Assembly (NCBI GenBank): GCA_028698995.1
Contig: JAQVVM010000013.1
Location: forward strand, 1-64,000
Origin: Bacteroidales bacterium
GTDB taxonomy: Bacteria; Bacteroidota; Bacteroidia; Bacteroidales; PXBB01
DNA length: 64,000 bases
Direction: 5' to 3'
Every line of letters starts with the position of its first letter. Position 1 is the stretch's first letter. This document shows positions 59,434 to 64,000 of the stretch, in pieces. A program made the translations under genes and the position numbers. Under the pieces are notes generated by a model that searched no databases, was not told the origin of the DNA, and worked only from the letters and a program-made list of their open reading frames with translations.

Positions 59434-60993
59434 TTGAATATAAATCTTGAAAAAATGCCCGAAAGTCAAAATATCGAATACAAGCAAAGTTGGCACGACG
59501 ACTATATGAAATGGGTTTGTGGTTTTGCCAATGCTATAGGAGGTATTATATACATCGGTATTGATAATAAAGGTAATGCTTACCATTTGGCTGATTATGC
59601 AAAACTCATGGAAGATATTCCAAACAAAATCCGAAATTCAATGGGTATAATCTGTGATGTGCAACTTGAAGGTAAACAGGGTAAAAGATTTATTTCAATA
59701 AGAGTAAACCCTTATACGGTGCCAGTATCTTTAAGAGGCAGGTTTTACTACCGTACAGGAAGCACAAATATGGAGTTAACTGGCGTTGAATTGAACGAGT
59801 TCCTGCTTAAAAAAGCCGGTAAAACATGGGATGATGTGATTGAAGAAGGTGCATCTATGAAAGATATTGACGAAAATAGTATTTTAAAATTTATTGAAGA
59901 CAGCAGAGAAAAAGGCAGAATGCCTGAAACAAAATCTTTGTCCGTTTTTCAAATATTGGAAAAATTACAGTTTACAGAAGGTAAAAGACTTAAAAGAGCA
60001 GCCATTGTTATGTTTGGGAAAGATCCCAATAAATTCTACCCAAATGTTCAGGTAAAAATTGGGCGTTTTGGAAAGGACTCAACCGATTTAAAATTTCACG
60101 AAGTTGTTGAAGGCAACGTTGTTTATATGCTTAGCGAGGTTCAGTCGCAGCTAAATCATAAATTTTTAATCCGGCCCATTGATTTTGTCGGTATGTATCG
60201 TATTGAAAAAAACGAATACCCGCATGATGCCTTGCGTGAAATGCTTCTTAATGCCTTAGTACACAGAACTTATATGGGGGTTCATGTGCAACTCAGGGTT
60301 TATGACGACAGGCTTTCAATCTGGAACGAAGGCGGTTTGCCCTTGGGACTGAGCATCGAAGAATTAAAAAAAGAGCACAATTCCCGCCCCCGTAACCCAA
60401 AAATTGCAAAAGCTTGTTTTATGGCCGGCTATATTGATACTTGGGGACGTGGTATTGAAAAAATTTTTAGTTCTTGTAAGGAAGCTGGCTTACCCGAGCC
60501 CGAAATTAAGGAAATGAATGGGGGAATAGAAATCTGCATGCGTAAATCCTCAGCTTATTCAAATGGCTTAACAAATGATATGGCTGATCGTCATTTATTA
60601 AATTTTAGAGAAAATTTTGGCACAATAGAAGACAGGATTAAGTCCGGAAAAATTTATAACAATCAGTATTTTCGTAAAATTTCAGGAGTGTTTTTAAAGT
60701 ATTTACAGACACAATTCGGCATAAATTCAGAAAAACTTCAGGAAAGCTTCAGAAAAGATTCAGGTAAGATTCAGGATAGTTTCTTAAAGTATTCAGATAA
60801 GCCGTTGCCTAACTGGTTTTTAATCCTTATAATTGTCAGTGTTTTTCCTGAAATTATAGCTGAAGATATATCCAAAATAATTGGTGTATCAGAAAGAACA
60901 GTTTATAAAAATTTCAATGACTTGCAGGAAAAGAAGCTGCTTGAACGAATTGGAGGAAGAAAAGAGGGTTTTTGGCAAATTATAAAACAATAA
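59434..60993 (+). CDS. AlbA/Schlafen-type ATP-binding protein with C-terminal HTH
   Basis: 'ESQNIEYKQSWHDDYMKWVCGFANAIGGIIYIGIDNKG'; 'LREMLLNALVHRTYMG'; C-term 'ISKIIGVSERTVYKNFNDLQEKKLLERIGGRKEGFW'. Confidence 0.82.
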   Translation: MNINLEKMPESQNIEYKQSWHDDYMKWVCGFANAIGGIIYIGIDNKGNAYHLADYAKLMEDIPNKIRNSMGIICDVQLEGKQGKRFISIRVNPYTVPVSLRGRFYYRTGSTNMELTGVELNEFLLKKAGKTWDDVIEEGASMKDIDENSILKFIEDSREKGRMPETKSLSVFQILEKLQFTEGKRLKRAAIVMFGKDPNKFYPNVQVKIGRFGKDSTDLKFHEVVEGNVVYMLSEVQSQLNHKFLIRPIDFVGMYRIEKNEYPHDALREMLLNALVHRTYMGVHVQLRVYDDRLSIWNEGGLPLGLSIEELKKEHNSRPRNPKIAKACFMAGYIDTWGRGIEKIFSSCKEAGLPEPEIKEMNGGIEICMRKSSAYSNGLTNDMADRHLLNFRENFGTIEDRIKSGKIYNNQYFRKISGVFLKYLQTQFGINSEKLQESFRKDSGKIQDSFLKYSDKPLPNWFLILIIVSVFPEIIAEDISKIIGVSERTVYKNFNDLQEKKLLERIGGRKEGFWQIIKQ

Positions 60994-61178
60994 TGAAATT
61001 CACCGAAGAAAAACATAAATTTGCCCGAAATTCCTATTAGTTTAAATCTAAGGGAAGTCGGGAAGCAAAATTGTACAAGTTTTTTTTCTGATTTAAATAA
61101 CGCCATATTTTTGGGCATAGGATACACAAATTATAACAAAATGGAAAACGGCAACAGAGAGCCTTCCGTAAAAGAACT

Positions 61179-62463
61179 ATAAGACCGTTGCAAAACTTTC
61201 ATTTTTTAAAATAGAGTAAATTTACTCGTTTATTATTTGGATTTTATCTGAATAACAGATAAAAAAGTTAATTCTACTCAAAAAAAGCAGCAAATTATGC
61301 TCTTTTTTTAGGTTTTCCCCTTAACTTTCGCAATTGGACATAATTATCCCAGGAGATCTGTATAAATTATAAGCCATTGCTTCCATCAAATGTTGGGTGT
61401 GCATTTTTTCTAAGCCAATATATCTTGCCGTTCCTCCTCCAAACCATCTCTTTATCGAGCCAAAGGTTCGTTCCACTTTGTATCTGATTTTACTGATTAA
61501 CTTATTACATTGTGCTTCTCTTAGAGGTAAAGTCCCTTTCTTTGGAGCCTTGCGCATAATATGGTTTTTTAATTTCATCTTTCGTATTACCTCATCGTTG
61601 TTAGCACTTTTATAGCCCTTATCGGCTTTTACCCATGTTCCTCTTTTTGGTTTTGCTACGATAAGAACATCTTCAAAATGTTTGGTGTCGCTTTCATTTG
61701 CTGATGTGGTAACAATTCCCAAAACCAGTCCTTGTTCATCGGTTGCAGTATGTTGCTTGTACCCATATCTGAGTTTCCCTGCTTTCTTTATCCATTTTGC
61801 TTGCGTATCAACTCCAGGTTTAGTCTTAACTTCTAAACTTACTTTATCTGCTGGTTTTTTTTGTTCATCTTCGTTGCGATCTTCTACTACTTCGTACTCT
61901 TTTTTACCTTTGGGTTTTCTTGGTGTATCAGTTACCGATGCGTCAACTATAGTACCTTGCTTTACAATTATTTGCTTTGATTCAAGTTGTTGGTTGATTA
62001 TTTGAAGCAGTTTATCATAAGCATTCTTTTGAGTAAGGGCAGTGCGAAACCTGCTAATAACAGAATGGTCTGGTGCTTTTTCATCCAAACTTATCCCTGT
62101 AAATCTACTGAAAGAAATACGGTCGTTCACTTGATCTTCAACCTCATAATCGCTTAGTCCGTACCATGTTTGCAATAAACATATTTTGAATAACACTAAT
62201 CCTTCATACGAAGGTCTTCCTGTTACACTCTCTCCTTTTTGATAATATTTACGAATAAGCCTATCAATAGGTCTCCAGTCAACGATTAAATTAATTTGAT
62301 TAAAAAAATCTTCTTTGATTTTTCTTTTTTCAATTGCCAGTTCGGCAAATCATAATTGTTTTTTATTTTCCATGCACAAATATACATAAAAATATAATAC
62401 AACAATCTGATTATTAATTATTTAACTAAGTTTTTTAAATATTTTCCCTTGCAACGGTCTTAT
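61179..62463 (-). mobile_element. IS5-like insertion sequence
   Basis: Perfect 15-bp terminal inverted repeats ATAAGACCGTTGCAA (61179-61193) / TTGCAACGGTCTTAT (62449-62463) around a transposase. Confidence 0.85.
61321..62373 (-). pseudogene. IS5-like transposase with in-frame TGA at codon 8
   Basis: ATG at 62373 gives MENKKQL*FAELAIEKRKIKEDFFNQINLIVDWRPIDRLI...GRPSYEGLVLFKICLLQTWYGLSDYE; DDE-type regions 'DASVTDTPRKPKGKKEYE', 'KADKGYKSANNDEVI', 'RYKVERTFGSIKRWFGG'. Confidence 0.8.
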
Positions 62464-62583
62464 TATGTAGTTCTGAAAGATTTTCATGTGCTTATTAAAG
62501 CAGCATTTAAGGCAGCATTATTGATATCTAAAGATAAGAAATGTGCAGTAAGTAGGGAAAGAAATTATAAATAGAAGCAATAC

Positions 62584-63573
62584 CTACATCATCATCCTTA
62601 AAGCAAAAAAATTACCCCTGATTTTGTGCAGGAAATTAAGTCTGTGAAATGAAATATCATTGACCTTGTCAAGTTCGAGGGTTAAGGATTTTACAAAAGC
62701 TGTGGTCTGCAGCATACCGTTAAAATTGATAAGTTCATAGGCATCTGAAGTTTTATGATAATCGGGATGCAAGCCGGTTGTAAAATACAGGTAAGGGATT
62801 CCCTTTTTATAGAAAGGTGCATGATCAGAAAATTCCGGTGCGTATTTTATCCGTTTCAGTTTTAAATCATTGACATTGTTATTGGGAATCAGATTGTTCC
62901 ATGCAGATGACGTACCAGTTCCGAAAACGATGAGTTTATTTTTAAAAGCACCCAATCTTCCAACCATATCAAAATTCATCAGACAAGCAATTTCAAAGCT
63001 TTCAGAAATAAAGTTTTCCATAAAAAAACCGGAGCCAAGCAAACCTTTCTCTTCAGCAGCAAAAGCAATGAATAGATAATTATATTTTAAATTACTTTGT
63101 GATTTCATATAACGGGCCAGCTCAAGAACAGTAGCAACACCACTGGCATTATCATCAGCACCATTGTAAATACTGTCACTTTGACCTTTTCTAATCCCTA
63201 CATGATCGTAATGTGCTCCAAAGACAATAGTTTTCTCAGCATTATTATCCAAAAAACCATAAATATTATAAAAAACCTCATTAGAATATGTATCAATAAA
63301 AGCCTGATGGTAAACACCATCAATAAATACAGAGGTTAAACCTGCTTTTATAAATTCAGAAGTTATGTAATCTCTGGCTTTCATCTCATAAACAGAGCCT
63401 GATTCTCTTCCCTGCATAGAATCGTGTGACAGAACACTTATATCCATCTGCAGACGAGCAATTACAGAGTCATTGGAAAAGTTAAATACTTGTTGGGCAT
63501 GAATGATAAAATTTCCTGTTGAACAAAGAGCTATTAAACTGAAAATAAATTTATTTTTAAGAGTTGAGTTCAT
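62584..63573 (-). CDS. M28 family metallopeptidase
   Basis: 'VFGAHYDHVGIRKG', 'YNGADDNASGVATVLELAR', 'FIAFAAEEKGLLGS'. Confidence 0.92.
   Translation of the reverse strand: MNSTLKNKFIFSLIALCSTGNFIIHAQQVFNFSNDSVIARLQMDISVLSHDSMQGRESGSVYEMKARDYITSEFIKAGLTSVFIDGVYHQAFIDTYSNEVFYNIYGFLDNNAEKTIVFGAHYDHVGIRKGQSDSIYNGADDNASGVATVLELARYMKSQSNLKYNYLFIAFAAEEKGLLGSGFFMENFISESFEIACLMNFDMVGRLGAFKNKLIVFGTGTSSAWNNLIPNNNVNDLKLKRIKYAPEFSDHAPFYKKGIPYLYFTTGLHPDYHKTSDAYELINFNGMLQTTAFVKSLTLELDKVNDISFHRLNFLHKIRGNFFALRMMM
62590..62702 (+). repeat. Right direct repeat (attR-like): 3' end of the intact M28 peptidase gene
   Basis: Matches 32184-32296 in the same orientation. Confidence 0.85.
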
Positions 63574-63579
63574 AGAAAT

Positions 63580-64000
63580 TTATTTAGACGTGGTATTAAT
63601 ATTGAATCCGCACTTTTTTAATTCAAGCCAGAATCCGGGATATGATTTTTTGACTACATTGGGATTTTTTAATATGATATTGTCATAAATCAAAGCACAT
63701 GGTGCAAGAGCCATAGCAATGCGGTGGTCGTTGTAAGTTTCAAAGGCAGTTTCCGGTGGTTTTAACTCAGCAGGATTGATTATTACTTCTGAAGTATCCG
63801 TTTCAAACCGAATATTTGCATTCATTTTTCTGAGTTCATTAATCACCGCATCAACTCTGTTTGATTCCTTATGTTTTAGATTATTCAGTCCCTGTAATCG
63901 GGCAGGAATATTAAGCATGGTACAGCAAACTGCAAGAGATGGGAAGAGGTCAGGATTGTTTACAAAATTGAACTCAAACCTGTCACAAATTCTATTGGTT
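63580..64000 (-). CDS. aroA: 3-phosphoshikimate 1-carboxyvinyltransferase, C-terminal part (runs off window)
   Basis: 'NLKHKESNRVDAVINELRKMNANI', 'ETYNDHRIAMALAPCAL', 'VVKKSYPGFWLELKKCGF'. Confidence 0.9.
   Translation of the reverse strand, partial: TNRICDRFEFNFVNNPDLFPSLAVCCTMLNIPARLQGLNNLKHKESNRVDAVINELRKMNANIRFETDTSEVIINPAELKPPETAFETYNDHRIAMALAPCALIYDNIILKNPNVVKKSYPGFWLELKKCGFNINTTSK

Larger units (their letters stand above)
32184..62702. mobile_element. Putative 30.5-kb integrated genomic island (recombinases plus Rhs-tip array), bounded by direct repeats
   Basis: 113-bp direct repeats at both ends, tandem tyrosine recombinases at the left end, core genes (metK; M28 peptidase, aroA) outside. 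Confidence 0.7.

Noticed and set aside
61397-62005. Plus-strand ORFs across the IS
   Set aside because: Antisense to the transposase, with no coding features of their own.
61180-62463. Clean target-site duplication of the IS
   Set aside because: Flanks CTA/CTAT and TTA/TTAT match only partly; I could not define a duplication.
1-64000. tRNA or rRNA genes as island attachment site
   Set aside because: No cloverleaf-like or rRNA sequence recognised by eye; the boundary repeat lies in a protein gene instead. A tRNAscan run would be decisive.

Overview
Bacteroidota chromosome segment of about 64 kb, AT-rich, with T9SS and gliding genes (gldA, porQ, T9SS C-terminal sorting domains, SprB-like repeats). 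Positions 1-32 kb are mostly ordinary core genes: tspO, acyltransferase, acyl-CoA ligase, bamD, coaBC, recN, porQ, ispH, nusB, aroQ, dus, gldA, metK. From about 32.18 to 62.70 kb there is a probable mobile island. It is bounded by a 113-bp direct repeat (about 93% by hand alignment) that is the 3' end of the right-flanking M28 peptidase gene. The island carries a P-loop ATPase gene plus two tandem tyrosine recombinases at its left end. It then carries a roughly 23-kb array of 12 orphan Rhs-core/variable-C-terminus modules plus one truncated module. No full-length rhs gene is present. Each complete module is followed by a small gene whose product begins with a signal peptide or lipoprotein signal. 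Several C-termini carry HExxH motifs (three intact, three with the first His replaced), two are OmpA-like, and one looks like a Cys/His amidase. A short conserved junction sequence (coding-strand consensus about GCACGTTCTAAACCAAACTGTAAAAAATG) recurs at module boundaries, and truncated scars break at or near it. The island also carries two AlbA/Schlafen-type ATP-binding proteins, an XRE-regulator remnant, and an IS5-like element whose transposase has an internal stop. I propose an exported-immunity Rhs-tip library on a mobile island as the most interesting system here. All family assignments were made by eye from motifs, with no database search.
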